A program made the translations under genes and the position numbers. The notes beneath the pieces were generated by a model. It had not been told where the DNA came from, made no database searches, and worked only from the letters and a program-made list of their open reading frames with translations. Below are positions 11,592-21,899 of a stretch of 64,000 nucleotides of DNA, one piece after another. Each line of letters starts with the position of its first letter. Within the stretch, counting starts at the first letter, position 1. Source of the DNA: Perca fluviatilis (taxonomy: Eukaryota > Chordata > Actinopteri > Perciformes > Percidae); assembly GCF_010015445.1 (NCBI RefSeq), contig NC_053123.1:1798001-1862000 (forward strand), in the 5' to 3' direction.

Positions 11592-11743
11592 GAGGGTCAT
11601 TTCAGTCTAAACAGGGACGCCTAACCCCTAAATGCCCCGGCAAGCAAGTTTGTAGTTGTCTTGCATGTTTTACATAGCCATTGGTGTGAATGAAATAACA
11701 TAGTATTTGGATAAAAGCACTATACAAGTAAAAACAAAACGTA

Positions 11744-12046
11744 TTAAAAAGGTGCTCTAAAGCGATGTTGGGTGACGTTATTCTTGTTGATGTTCGCAGT
11801 ATTTTCAAACAAAACAAAGACTAGCTCGCTCCTCCTCATCCTGTATCCACCTTCTGTGCTTGCAAATCAAGCAAATCATTCTTGCCGTATTATTGGCTGA
11901 ACGCTGGAACACGGTTTGTTATATTTTTGTGGTCCAAACAGTGTGTTCCGGGGACAGGCAGCTAGCGGATAGTGAGATGTTTACTAAATGTGACAAAAAA
12001 AATTTGTAGCCTAAAAAACGTGTGACATTGCTTAGAGTACCTTTAA
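11744..12046. mobile_element. TTAA-flanked MITE, about 300 bp
   Basis: It begins TTAAAAAGGTGCTCTAAAGC and its other end, reverse complemented, begins TTTAAAGGTACTCTAAGC. TTAA is present at both edges (11744-11747, 12043-12046), as for piggyBac-type or Kolobok-type targets. Non-coding. It lies in the same intron as the 1.0-kb element. Confidence 0.65.
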
Positions 12047-12126
12047 ATAAGCATCTATGGACAAGAAAACCTTACAATAACCACCAATAAACCAAAAAAA
12101 GGTACATTATATGAATTTCAACTAAC

Positions 12127-12183
12127 CAAATCTGTGATAGACAGGACTTCCTTAATCCTCTGCCCCTTCACTCCTCCTTTGCT
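12127..12183 (-). pseudogene. candidate internal exon of the minus-strand gene
   Basis: Exactly 19 codons, open: SKGGVKGQRIKEVLSITDL. It follows a long pyrimidine tract ending CTCTTCAAG and is followed by the donor GTTAGT. The basic, Gly-rich peptide was not recognised. Spliced after the exon at 12299-12338, the frame stays open, and that exon ends in ATG, which could be the start codon. Confidence 0.45.
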
Positions 12184-12298
12184 CTTGAAGAGGAGAATAA
12201 AAAAGGAGAATAAAGAGAATTAGCACATATCACATTGAACAAATTACAATGATGCCAATCAGCTTGTGCTAGCATTGAGCAAGTAATATTTTACTTAC

Positions 12299-12338
12299 CA
12301 TCCCTAGGAGGTTGCCACAAGCTGCTTTACAACTTAAA
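12299..12338 (-). pseudogene. candidate small exon of the minus-strand gene
   Basis: A 40-base exon between a strong acceptor (CATCTTTTTGCAG) and a consensus donor (GTAAGTAAAA). In the frame that joins the next exon it reads LSCKAACGNLLGM. If the first exon is untranslated, the terminal ATG is the natural start. Confidence 0.45.
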
Positions 12339-12347
12339 CTGCAAAAA

Positions 12348-13028
12348 GATGAGATACATATATTAGAGGTGTGAGCAATGGAGAAAATATCAAAATAAAA
12401 GTAATTATTAATTATAGTCAAACACATTTAGTGCACACCTACATACACCTTCAACCTACAATACGGCCCTATGATTTCTGTGATGTAGAAAACTCAGATG
12501 GAATCGGGAGAATATGATAATAAAAATAGAATAAACTGTTAACACTAAATATTGTGGAATATGCCAAAATTGTTAAATTAATACAATCATTTTGAATGTA
12601 AGCCTACTGACAGACTAACAATTTCACAGCTAAACTTTGCTTCTGCTCCAAACGCCTGCCCATCAGCACAGAGGCAAAGCACAGAGCAAGTAACGTTATA
12701 GCTCATCATTGCGCCTTTAAAAAGGTCAACACCAACGAGGTCAAAGTTGAAATAATTTTAACTTTAAGCGCAGCGCTTGGCGGCAGTTCTGAGTGGTGCA
12801 AGACACAAAAGTTAGCGCTTCATCAAAGATATCTGCACAGCTCTCCCCATAGGAAACTTAAGACACACACAGCGTAGAGCAGGTTTACCGCGTTCTCTTA
12901 ATACATCCATGGGATGAACTGTAGGCGGCTTAACTGCACCTACCGAGCCACATACCCCTATGACACGCCAGAAAATACGCAGCTGCCCAGTGCAGCCCGG
13001 GCGGATAAATGGTTGTCGTCGCCGCCAT

Positions 13029-13030
<2 letters not shown>
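12348..13030. other. intron of the candidate gene, possible further repeat
   Basis: No exon was found. The part 12720-12860 (AACGAGGTCAAAGTTG, CAGCGCTTGGCGGCAGTTCT) resembles a fish interspersed repeat of unknown class. Confidence 0.35.
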
Positions 13031-13104
<74 letters not shown>

Positions 13105-13132
13105 CACACACGCACACACACGCACACGCACA

Positions 13133-13171
<39 letters not shown>

Positions 13172-13186
13172 ACACACCACACACCA

Positions 13187-13228
<42 letters not shown>
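13031..13228. repeat. long compound (CG)n(CA)n microsatellite
   Basis: It starts with CGCGCGCG, continues as nearly 200 bases of CA with CGC and CCA interruptions, and has a CACACC sub-repeat at about 13170-13200. Six overlapping open frames here are repeat translations, not proteins. Confidence 0.98.
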
Positions 13229-13230
<2 letters not shown>

Positions 13231-13514
13231 TGTCTACAGGCCAGTTTTGCCCGGTCCAATATTGCGCTAACGAAGAGCAACAAATAAGTTAACCAAAGAG
13301 TCAATGTGGCATCTAACGCTGTCAATAAACAGTAACGTTAAGTCTAAAATTAGCACTCGCTAGCTAGCCCAAAAGTTAACGTTAGCCAGCCAACTCCCTT
13401 CAACTCTGAAGAGTGAAATTCAGCTCTGTTGCACACATTTCGGTCAGTATTACAGAATTAACGTTATGTGACAGTTAGATACTTTCTAATCTACTACAGA
13501 AAATGAACACTTAC

Positions 13515-13625
13515 CAAGTAGTGGATTTTCCCCTTTTTTATTTTTGCAGCGTCCTCCAAATTTGGCGTTGGAGATGGTTGCAGCCAGAAATAGGCGGAAA
13601 GAGCGCGCACAGTCTCGCACATGCG
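13515..13625 (-). pseudogene. candidate first exon of the minus-strand gene
   Basis: The minus strand has a consensus donor CTACTTG|GTAAGTG with exon end at 13515. Upstream is an open stretch that can start at an ATG inside one of the NRF1-like repeats and reads MCETVRALSAYFWLQPSPTP before the donor. The phase does not join directly to the exon at 12299, so it is either untranslated or an exon is missing. Confidence 0.4.
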
Positions 13626-13670
13626 CAAAGGGCACGCTGTCTCGCACATGCGCAAAGGGCGGTCCCGTAT
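13600..13670 (-). promoter_or_regulatory. CpG-rich promoter-like segment with duplicated NRF1-like site
   Basis: The block CTCGCACATGCGCAAAGGGC occurs twice 27 bases apart (13613 and 13640). Each contains ACATGCGCA, close to the NRF1 palindrome GCGCATGCGC. The segment is locally rich in CpG and lies just upstream, on the minus strand, of the candidate first exon and inside the right end of the element. Promoter function is inferred. Confidence 0.45.
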
Positions 13671-14106
13671 GAGACTTTTTTTAGGCGATCTAACGTAAAT
13701 CAATCTCATAGGTGGAGCTATTAATATATTTTTAGTTAAACCACTTAAATATATATACATATGATCTTAAATAGATATATTTAAATAAAGCAAATTATAT
13801 TTTAATGTGTCACCTCTAAGGCCTTGAATCATTTTTTTGAGTGTAGTTGGGATCTGTTTTTAAAGATCCACGTCTTCAGTCATAAAGTATTGAAAGATGA
13901 AGTCAGGCATTGTTGGTTTTGGTCTTTTCCATGGATTTTACAGACTGTAAGAACATTTAGAACAAAACAATCACATCACAAGGTCCATTTAGTAGCTCTT
14001 CTGGAGCTTTCAGTCATATCAGATGACCATCATCAGCAGATAGAGTTTGCTTGGTTCTTATGGGATTGTTGAAATCTCCATTTTCTGTCTGAGCACTTAT
14101 AAGATA

Positions 14107-15225
14107 TAGGGCCCTATTTTAACGATCTGAAACGCAAGTATGAAACGCGAAACGCAAGTAGCTTTGTGGGTGAATCTTGGGCGCTGTTGCTATGATACCG
14201 GCGGGATAAATGACTCTTGCGCCCGACGCAAATCTAAAATGGGTTGGTCTGAAGTAGCTAGGTGTGGTTTGGGCGTAACGTGAAAATAACCAATCAGAGC
14301 GTCATCTCTCATTCCCTTTAAGAGCAGGGCGCTTGTTCCATGGCGGATTGCTATTATGACGGCGGATTTTCCTGGCGCACGCCAGCGGGAGCTGTCCAGG
14401 ATGCGGCAAAGTAATAAATGCCCGTCTTGACCGGGTGGTGATGTTGCTGCTCCTCTCGGGCGCATCTCCTCAAGTCTGGAGAGGATTCTGCAGCCATGGA
14501 GCGTGGGCCTCCAAACGCACCACCTGCACCTGTTGTGCCCCTTCCTCCCCCCCCCACTCCATCTCCGTCCACCCGCTCCACCAGGAGCGCATCGCGCATT
14601 ACTCCCGGACCAGATTCCGCCGGAGTGTCCAATCCCTCCGTAGTTCAACATCATGTCTCCTTAAGTCCTCTAATATTTCCTCATTTATGTCATCAACACA
14701 TCCATGATTCATGGAAATGTGTAAAACACAACAAGCCACAAAGAATGCTGGGACTTTTTGAGGACTGTACTGTAAAATGCCTCCTGACCTATCCAAACAC
14801 ATGAAGCGCATTTTCAGTAATATTTTTCTTTGTAATTATGTATGGTTTTCAAAAATGGGAACTGCTGTAGATGAGAGAAGTGTATGCGCGTTGTGTACAC
14901 GCTACATTATGGCCAAGCATGCGCCCCTAAAATAGCATCTGAATAACGCGCTACTGACTTTAGACTAGCAGCACTGACTTTAGACCAGGTTTTTCCTGGT
15001 CAGTGGCGGAATTGTTTTCTGAAACTGCAAAATAGGACCACATAACGTTTGCGCCGGAACACGCCTCCTCTTTTCGCTGAACCGCCCCCGGGAGCGCAAA
15101 TACATTCCCTAATTTACCGACATGCGTCTGTGGAGGGAAAATTCCGCTGTGCGTCGGGTGCAAAATAGGAATGATACATGCATCGGTGTACAAAGGCAAT
15201 TGTGCTGAGTGCAAGATAGGGCCCA
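14107..15225. mobile_element. repeat family C, full copy (GGGCCCTAT TIRs)
   Basis: The left end is TAGGGCCCTATTTTAACG. The right end, reverse complemented, is TATGGGCCCTATCTTGCACT. The right 340 bases are about 90% identical by eye to 58048-58370. The middle holds a C-rich stretch (CCTTCCTCCCCCCCCCACTCC) and overlapping frames of up to 154 residues that match nothing known. Possibly a PIF/Harbinger-like or hAT-like derivative; only ATA on both sides is a candidate target duplication. Confidence 0.65.
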
Positions 15226-15718
15226 TAATATGTAATATGTCTGCATTAAAATGTGAACTATATATATACTGTGTTCTTACGTTATCCCGAATGTTTCGGA
15301 CAATGTTCAAACCCAGAGAAGTCATTTTAATCAGTGACACAGGACGTTTCGTTTGGTGGCCGTCATATAACCTTTGACCCCTCTAGTTACTGTAGCTTCC
15401 ATCAAAACACGGTTAACACCAGATGATACATTTGAGAGTAACCGTAAACCATACAATGTCATGTAGGACTTCTCATCCATGTTGGCCCAAAGGAAAACTT
15501 CTTCATCTTGGAAACAGCCGTTGACAGGCTCACCCAACAGGCTGACACAACAGGCTGACACAACAGGCTCACCCTAACACAACACACAAAAAATATAATT
15601 TCGTCATCACCACCCATCCAGAAAAAAATCAAGATGACACAGTAACTACGATATGCAAGACCATACAATAAAATAAAACTCAAGTACCTTCATCTTAAGT
15701 ATATATTAAGTATATTAA
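15226..15718. other. no gene; short 15-bp tandem repeat
   Basis: ACAACAGGCTGAC-type units repeat about three times at 15530-15575. Nothing else recognised. Confidence 0.5.
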
Positions 15719-15781
<63 letters not shown>

Positions 15782-15820
15782 AGTATTAGTATTAGTAGTA
15801 GTAGTAGTGTTAGTAGTAGC
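15719..15820 (+). repeat. (ATT)n microsatellite grading into (AGT)n
   Basis: About 60 bases of ATT followed by TAGTATTAGT and AGTAGTAGT units. Confidence 0.97.
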
Positions 15821-16262
15821 TCTAATTGCTCCCATCCAGTACTGTTGGTGGAGTGTTTTCATTATCTTTTTTGGAATATTGTATTATTGTATATTGTTAT
15901 ATCCATACAGAACCTTCTCTGGATCAATACCTGCTGTAGGAGAATAATGCATCGGCCTGATTTTCCCTTTGCCTTCAGACTCTACAAATTGCACTGTTAT
16001 GGGAATAATATATTTGAAGGATAAAATCCAGTGGCATTTCCCTTAAACCCAGACTCTCCAGACCCCCAGAGAGCAGGTCAGAGGGAAAGTTAGAGTACAT
16101 TCACCCCCCCATCCCCCCAGCCCCCACCACCACCCCATCTTCCCTCCTCCCAACAGCCCCTGTGAGGGACATGATGAACAGGGGGTTGCACAAAGCCAGC
16201 ACTCAGCTTTAATTGGACGGAAGGTGGCTGTACACTCATACCATAAATAACTGGACCCTGGG

Positions 16263-16264
<2 letters not shown>

Positions 16265-16347
<83 letters not shown>
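16265..16347 (+). repeat. (GT)n microsatellite
   Basis: An uninterrupted run of about 83 bases. The antisense poly-Thr/His frame is an artefact of it. Confidence 0.98.
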
Positions 16348-16349
<2 letters not shown>

Positions 16350-16351
<2 letters not shown>

Positions 16352-17222
16352 ACTGGGGGGTGAGTCGGGGTGGGGCGAGAAGGGTTAACCATCATGCTGT
16401 CCCGCAGTGATCTTAAGCACCACTGAAGCTAAGAAAGGCTGTCAGGGACCGGGTGTAAATATCCTGCGGGCTAACTGATTTGTCTACGGTCGTAAACACG
16501 GCATAAAGAGCTAATATACAGGTCAGCACCAGCGTGATTTACACCCCCGGGGGGCTCAAAACTTGCCAAAAGCATTTCATTTCCCTCCTCTTGACTTACA
16601 ACTTTTCTCGGCAAAGTGAAGCTTTTGTTGAACTTGATTTTCTGGGGTTTTATTTGATGACATTTTTGATTGTTTAAACAAACTTTCTACATTCTTCAAA
16701 ATCAACACAAAGGTTTTTCTGATACACTTTCTAGATTAAAAGACAATCAAGATCAAGATTTACAAGATACAAATATTTTGATTTTCTTTTGTGGGCTCCC
16801 ACTTAATCTATCAGGCTCAGGCTCATCCAATGCGTCTGTCAAATGGCTCTCAATTCCACACAGAAACCCGGAGAGATGAGAGGAGCGGGAAGGAGAAGGA
16901 GAGAGATGCTCTCATAGGACAGCACACTGATGAAAACATCCACGCTAGCCTCTTCAAGAGACGTTTTGATTATCAAAAATAATCAGGATCTCTAATTTAA
17001 TTGAACAAAGCAAACTTTTGGCACTTTGAATTCTAGTCCTTTCCATTTCAGTTTTCTGATGGGCACTAGAAGCCCGTGAGGCCACAGAGTTAACTCAGAG
17101 CTTGTTTCTGTGAGCACTGCTGAAAATGCTACCAAGATATTGTAAGATAAATGAAGGGAATACTCATGAATCATGCACAAGAAAAATGTAACCAATGCAT
17201 CTCTTTTTCACTAATTCAATTC
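16350..17222. other. no gene seen
   Basis: Short chance frames only. No repeat family recognised. Confidence 0.5.
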
Positions 17223-18100
17223 TTAAAGGGTAACTACTGTTTTTTTTTAACCTGGTCCCTATCTTCCTATGTTTTTGTGTCTAAGTGACTGATGGGAACA
17301 ACAATCTTTGACATTGGTCCTGTATTAAGCGAGATCGCTGCAGTCTGCAGCGGAGAAACAAGCTACAATTAATAGGACAATTGTCAAGCTTGTTTTTACG
17401 TTCACAAAAGTGATTGTTTTGTCACTGACAGGCTCAGATTAATATTTCAGGTTGTCTGACAACATTATGAAAAGGATTTCTAAGGAGGTTGACCTTTCTG
17501 TTAAAGAGTAAGATCCTTTTTTTAAACCTAAAAACATCTGCGAAATTGCGTTCGCTAAACCCACCAGACTCCATGTAAATAACCAGTCATTTTAGCATCG
17601 TAAAATACACTTCATTCAAAGTTGACAAAAACTAAATAAAACTATGAAAAGATGTTCTGGGTCGTATTTCCACTTTTCCAACCATCACAAATCTAGTTTT
17701 GGTTGAAATAAACACATAGTTTACCGATTTACATGTGAAAATATGCTGGCTCTATCCATGCTAAAAGTATTGCTTTTTAAATGGAGTCTGGTGGGTTTAG
17801 CGCTAGCGACCTCAGAGCTGTTTCTGGTTAAACAGAAAGGTCCTAAAGAGGTTTTAAAGGTCTATCTCTGAAGGGATCCTTTCCGAGCCTGTCAGTGGCA
17901 AAACGAGCACTTTTAGTGGACCAAATTGACGATGCATATTTGCCCCATAGGATCACATTGCAGCCCGGTCTGTGGCTGCTGGTTCCAGCATTCACGCTTA
18001 ATACTGGACCAATGTCAAAGATTGTTGCTCCCATCATTCACTTAGAATCAAAAACACAGGAAAATAGGGTCCAGATTGACAAAAATGGGTTACCCTTTAC
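17223..18100. mobile_element. foldback element with very long inverted arms
   Basis: The left arm (about 17223-17585) and right arm (about 17775-18100) are imperfect reverse complements. Paired blocks include AAAGGGTAAC / GTTACCCTTT, CAATCTTTGACATTGGTCCT / ACCAATGTCAAAGATTGTTG, CACTGACAGGCTC / GAGCCTGTCAGTG, and AACCCACCAGACTCCATG / GGAGTCTGGTGGGTTTAG. Only about 190 bases lie between the arms. Such elements are non-autonomous; the superfamily is not clear. No coding capacity. Confidence 0.8.
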
Positions 18101-18845
18101 ATTCTTAAACTCTTCTTAAATTCTTTGTGTCAAGTAATTGACCTTTCACAGTAAATGGTTCAGGCCTATCTCACAGAGCGTACCTTCATGTACTTCTAAT
18201 TTGCAACAGCAAATACACTTGAAATGCAATGCCCCCTAAATTAAGTTTTTTTTATACAAGAACTAAAAATCGTTTTTGCTAAACGTGCAAAGTTGCAAAA
18301 TGTTATATGCCCAACAGTCAGTGTGTACAATGTATTTTTTATGTGTTTTTTGAACAATATCCGATATTGCAATGCAATTGGATATGTCCAACTTGTAGTA
18401 ACATGGTTACTTTGTTAAGGTTTGTGGTCGTGGTTCTGGTTCCAAAAAGTCATTTCTTCCAAAATGAATCGGAAACATCAATTTAGTATGACATAATATC
18501 TAGAAGAACAGCTTGAATACAGTTAGATTTAGCAGAAAAGGCACTGCTCTTTGAGATAACTCACAAAAAATTGTTCAACATGTTGGGAAAAAATGTTTAT
18601 TTGCTTGTTAACCATTAGATGTTCAGATTGATACCACTGCCCTGTCCTGTTTTATAGAGAGACAGATCAGGGCCCCCCTACTACATATATTGTATAAAAC
18701 TAAGTTGCATATTAAACTTGGCCAACAATAACGTGTTGGCCGCCCAAAGCCTTTATACAGTACCTTTTAAGTGCATAGTTTACTAAGCTATAAAAATAAT
18801 TGTTGGCATGATTTGATAAAAAGTTTAAATGTTAAACATACATAA
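18101..18845. other. no gene seen
   Basis: AT-rich. No repeat or coding signal recognised. Confidence 0.5.
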
Positions 18846-19150
18846 TGTAATAATAATGTATATTTTATTAATCCTGCAAGGGGAAATTACAATGTTTTTC
18901 ACTCTGTTGTTATTACACACAGGCCTGAATTACACACACATGCTATCTATACATGCACTAAATGGAGAGATGTCAGAGTGAGGGAGCTGCCCATGGAAAG
19001 GTGCCCTGAGCAGTTGGGGGTTCGGTACCTTGCTCAAGAGCACCTTGGCAGTGTCCGGGGGGTGAACTGGCACGTCTCCAGCTACCAGTCCACCAGTCCG
19101 TATGGGGACTTGTTCCCAGACCAACTCCCTACTGACTGAGTTACTACCAC
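18846..19150 (-). mobile_element. tRNA-derived SINE (SINE-II), minus strand
   Basis: Reading the minus strand, the head contains TAACTCAGTCAGTAGGGAG, an A-box-like motif, followed by ACAAGTCCCCATACGG. The body carries the reverse of CTTGCTCAAGAGCACCTTGG and 'actggcacgtctccagctaccagtcc'. The tail side is 'ttattaatcctgcaaggggaaatta'. This is a common fish SINE type. A decayed relative is at 27606. Confidence 0.7.
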
Positions 19151-19869
19151 CCCCATTCGCATGTGGCCCAGTGAATCGTTAGGATGAACTGGATCTGTAG
19201 ATGGCTACCTTAGTGACTCCCTTACCTATAGGCCAGTTAGCCTATCATCAGAGGTTGTTTTTTTTCACAAATAGGCTGATTTATACATTTATATTTTCCT
19301 GTAATATGTTCGATTCATGTTATATTATTTAGAATTTTTGAAAACAATTTTTAAAAAAGCAACTACGCAGTAACTCTGAAGATGTCGGCATTAGATGTTG
19401 GTTCAGCAGAGATGCAGCCAAAGATCAGCTTGCTGTGTCCCCCGTTATCACTGAACTCCCAGGCCTCTGCTGGAGTCTTTTCCTGCTGACATACACGATC
19501 ATATGTCATATCATTTTTTGTCCAGGATCTTACAAGCAGCTGTTTTTTTTTTCTTCTCATGGAATAATGGCTTTATCATTTGGTGTCGTAAGCTTTTTGT
19601 GGACATATATCCATATATTTGAAGCATGTGTGTCTATGACCTACAGTATATACATGTAGAATCAAATGCCCCATATCCTTTAAATGAACTGATTTCTGGT
19701 GATATGCATAAGTCCGTCTAATTCATCTTCCTTATGTTTGCCCTTGGAAAAAAACTCAGCGTGTCTCTTTGAGCAGGGGAATGTTCAGGACAAGTCGTGG
19801 AACTTAAAACTCTATCATCATCAAGCTTTTTTTCCCTTCCGTACTGGCCCTAATTGCCTTTTTCTCCTT

Positions 19870-19904
19870 GTGTGTGTGACTGTGTGTGTGTGTGTGTGTG
19901 TGTT
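19870..19904 (+). repeat. (TG)n run inside a polypyrimidine-like stretch
   Basis: Short GT repeat directly before the acceptor of the candidate exon at 19909. Confidence 0.85.
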
Positions 19905-19908
19905 TCAG

Positions 19909-20009
19909 ACAAGGTGTCCATCTATAACGTGCAGAAGGAGGGACCCCCGCCCGGGCCAGCCATCTGTCACCTGGTCACCTGGAGGGACTTGCAGTCTTGT
20001 TTGCCTTAA
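19909..20009 (+). CDS. candidate terminal exon, protein not recognised
   Basis: The sequence TGTGTGTTTCAG could be a splice acceptor. From there, in the phase where the first two bases complete a codon, 32 codons stay open to TAA: KVSIYNVQKEGPPPGPAICH then LVTWRDLQSCLP. Third positions are strongly G/C (for example AAG GTG TCC ATC, AAC GTG CAG AAG GAG), unlike the AT-rich surroundings, which favours real coding. I do not recognise the protein and see no partner exon, poly(A) signal or family match. A chance frame after a GT run is the alternative. Confidence 0.3.
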
Positions 20010-20344
20010 AAGGCGAAATCATTAAGATGTTAGAGTAACAAATGTCTGGCTATGTTTGGCTCTCAATCACACGGACCAGACCAGGACCAGGTTCACACCT
20101 CCTTCAAGGTGATGAACATCCCCGTGTCATTACCTCTTACTTGACTAAATGAGCAGATAAAGACCCATCACTTAAGAGATGCTTCTCTTCTCGTCGCCAT
20201 TGATTGGTCCACTTCTCTGGCCTGAATCCTTCCACCAGATGTTTTTTTTTTTTACAAATTAAATTACCACCCAAGACAAGAAGAACACGCCCCAAAAACG
20301 CCTGTGTCCTTTAAAAAAGAAAATCCATTGATGATTCAACCCGT
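20010..20344. other. no gene seen
   Basis: Possible 3' UTR if the preceding exon is real. Otherwise nothing recognised. Confidence 0.4.
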
Positions 20345-20790
20345 TCTCACTCCCAACTCGCCAAATACTGACGCTTGGTCAGAGTCTGTCAGCGTCAGAT
20401 ACCGACGCAAAAATCACCGTCTGTATGGATCGCACCGGGCAAAGCAGCAACGTTAGCGAGTAGTATGAACGACCGAAATGCTGCATAAGGACGTTGGTTG
20501 GGGGGGGTGGATGGGTCAAACAACACAGGACTTTCCCCCAGGAGACCGGGGCTCATGTCCAGTTCTCCCGCGTGTAACTGAAACGTAAATTTTATAACCC
20601 CACCCGCCATCTTTTCCTAAACCTAACTGTCCGCATGTCAGTTAAACGTACGTCCCGACCCAGAACGTCAAAAAGTGACGCCAAGAGTCCCGATGCTAAA
20701 GGAGACTTTTGACGTGAATAACAAACGCCAAAGGCACCTGACCAGGCGTCTGTATTTTACGCGATGGGAGAGGGAGAATGTGTTCGACTG
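20345..20790 (+). mobile_element. repeat family B, full copy
   Basis: It starts AACCCGTTCTCACTCCCAA and its other end, reverse complemented, starts AACACATTCTCCCTCTCCC, giving an imperfect inverted repeat of about 20 bases. Internal landmarks are TAGCGAGTAGTATGAACGAC, 'aggactttccccca', TTTATAACCCCACCCGCCAT, 'cctaaacctaactg' and ACGTACGTCCCGACCCAGA. Other copies: 6783 (-), 32080 (+), 58371 (-). Non-coding TIR element of unknown superfamily. Confidence 0.75.
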
Positions 20791-20794
20791 ACAT

Positions 20795-21172
20795 AGTACG
20801 TCAGGGTGGACTCTGCTGTCCTGCCCCCTGCTGCCAACCCTGAGCCCTATGTTTCAACCCCCCACCCCCATTCCGTCCCCAGCATGCTGGAAAGGGGCCT
20901 TACCGCAGCATTCCCCCAGTCCCGTCTATGCTTCATACAATACCGGGAGCGTATTAGAAGAGAAGTGTTTTGCCTGACCGACTTGCAGGTTTTGCTGTTT
21001 TTTTTGGTGATTTTTCCTAGATATTTGAGCTTCAACCATGAAAGTAAATGGTTTCTTCCATGAAGTCCAGTTATGAACGATACAGATCAAAGATTTGTGG
21101 CTTTGGTTTAGTTGTCAAAACAGTGTAGTGATGTGATTTGTTGCTTGATTTGCACTACCATCAGAAGGATAC
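20795..21172. other. no gene seen
   Basis: Two overlapping chance frames on opposite strands. No recognised family. Confidence 0.5.
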
Positions 21173-21189
21173 GTCCCCTTCTAACGCAG

Positions 21190-21897
21190 TAGGCGGCTCA
21201 GGTTCTGGTTCAGGCTCTAGTCATCTCACGTCTAGACTACTGCAACTCCCTCCTGATTGGCCTGCCTGCATGTGCCATCCGACCCCTGCAGCTCATTCAG
21301 AATGCAGCAGCTCGACTTGTCTTCAACCTCCCCAAGTTCTCTCACACTACACCGCTCCTCCATTCTCTTCATTGGTTACCAGTTGCTGCCCGCATCCGCT
21401 TCAAGACCCTAGTACTTGCATATAGGGCCACGAACAGATCAGCCCCAGCATACATCCAGGACATGGTCAAACCCTATAGCCCAACCCGCCCACTCCGCTC
21501 TGCATCAGCCAACCTGCTTGCTGCCCCCTCACAGCGAGGGACAACCAATCACTCAACAAAATCCTGACTGGTTGCTGTCCTGGCTCCTAAATGGTGGAAT
21601 GAGCTCCCCATTGACATCAGGATGGCCGAAAGCCTACGCATCTTCCACCGCAGGCTAAAACCACATCTCTTCCAACTACAACTCGGATAAATATAAAAAT
21701 AAAAAATAAATAAATAATATATTTCTTGAAGCTGTACTTTCATATGGCTCTTTGTAGTTTTACTTATTTAAAGCTAATGTACTTGCACTTACTTCTTGCT
21801 GTCCGGAGTTTGTACGTTCCAGGTTGAAAGCACTTAATTGGAGTCGCTTTGGATAAAAGCGTCAGCTAAATGACCTGTAATGTAATGTAATGTAATT
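21190..21897 (+). mobile_element. L2-like LINE 3' end with reverse-transcriptase ORF C-terminus and (TGTAA)n tail
   Basis: Translation across two or three frame changes gives the post-catalytic region of an L2-type ORF2: SRLDYCNSLLIGLPACAIRP, LQLIQNAAARLVFN, LLHSLHWLPVAARIRFKTLV, RSAPAYIQDMV, a WWNELPIDIR block, then HLFQLQLG and a stop near 21690. The 3' UTR ends 'ggataaaagcgtcagctaaatgacc' and a (TGTAA)n tail at about 21873-21896, the usual 3' repeat of this group. It is 5'-truncated and dead: the catalytic RT core and endonuclease are missing. Confidence 0.85.
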
Positions 21898-21899
21898 CA

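Larger units (their letters stand above)
8222..13843 (-). mobile_element. candidate 5.6-kb TIR element, CACTC ends, carrying a spliced gene
   Basis: The left end reads CACTCAAAAAAATAACTCA. The right end, reverse complemented, reads CACTCAAAAAAATGATTCA (17 of 19 identical). Each end abuts a TA dinucleotide (8220-8221, 13844-13845), which could be a 2-bp target duplication. Inside are sub-terminal tandem repeats at the left, a decayed multi-exon minus-strand gene, and a CpG-rich promoter-like end at the right. Smaller elements with CACTC(T/G)AAG ends and TA flanks lie at 25219 and 35924. Ends of this type suggest a CACTA/EnSpm-like or other TA-target DNA transposon. No transposase was recognised, and two solo ends facing each other by chance remain possible. 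Confidence 0.5.

Noticed and set aside
12914..13325. Open frames of 66-131 residues made of Thr-His or Val-Cys repeats (also at 2869, 4172, 5107, 16090, 25572, 42174, 50910, 56661, 60261)
   Set aside because: They are translations of CA/GT microsatellites on either strand.
14190..14654. 154-residue antisense frame inside family C
   Set aside because: Overlapping frames of similar length exist on both strands of this C-rich core. No transposase motif, and the other family C copy does not contain this region.
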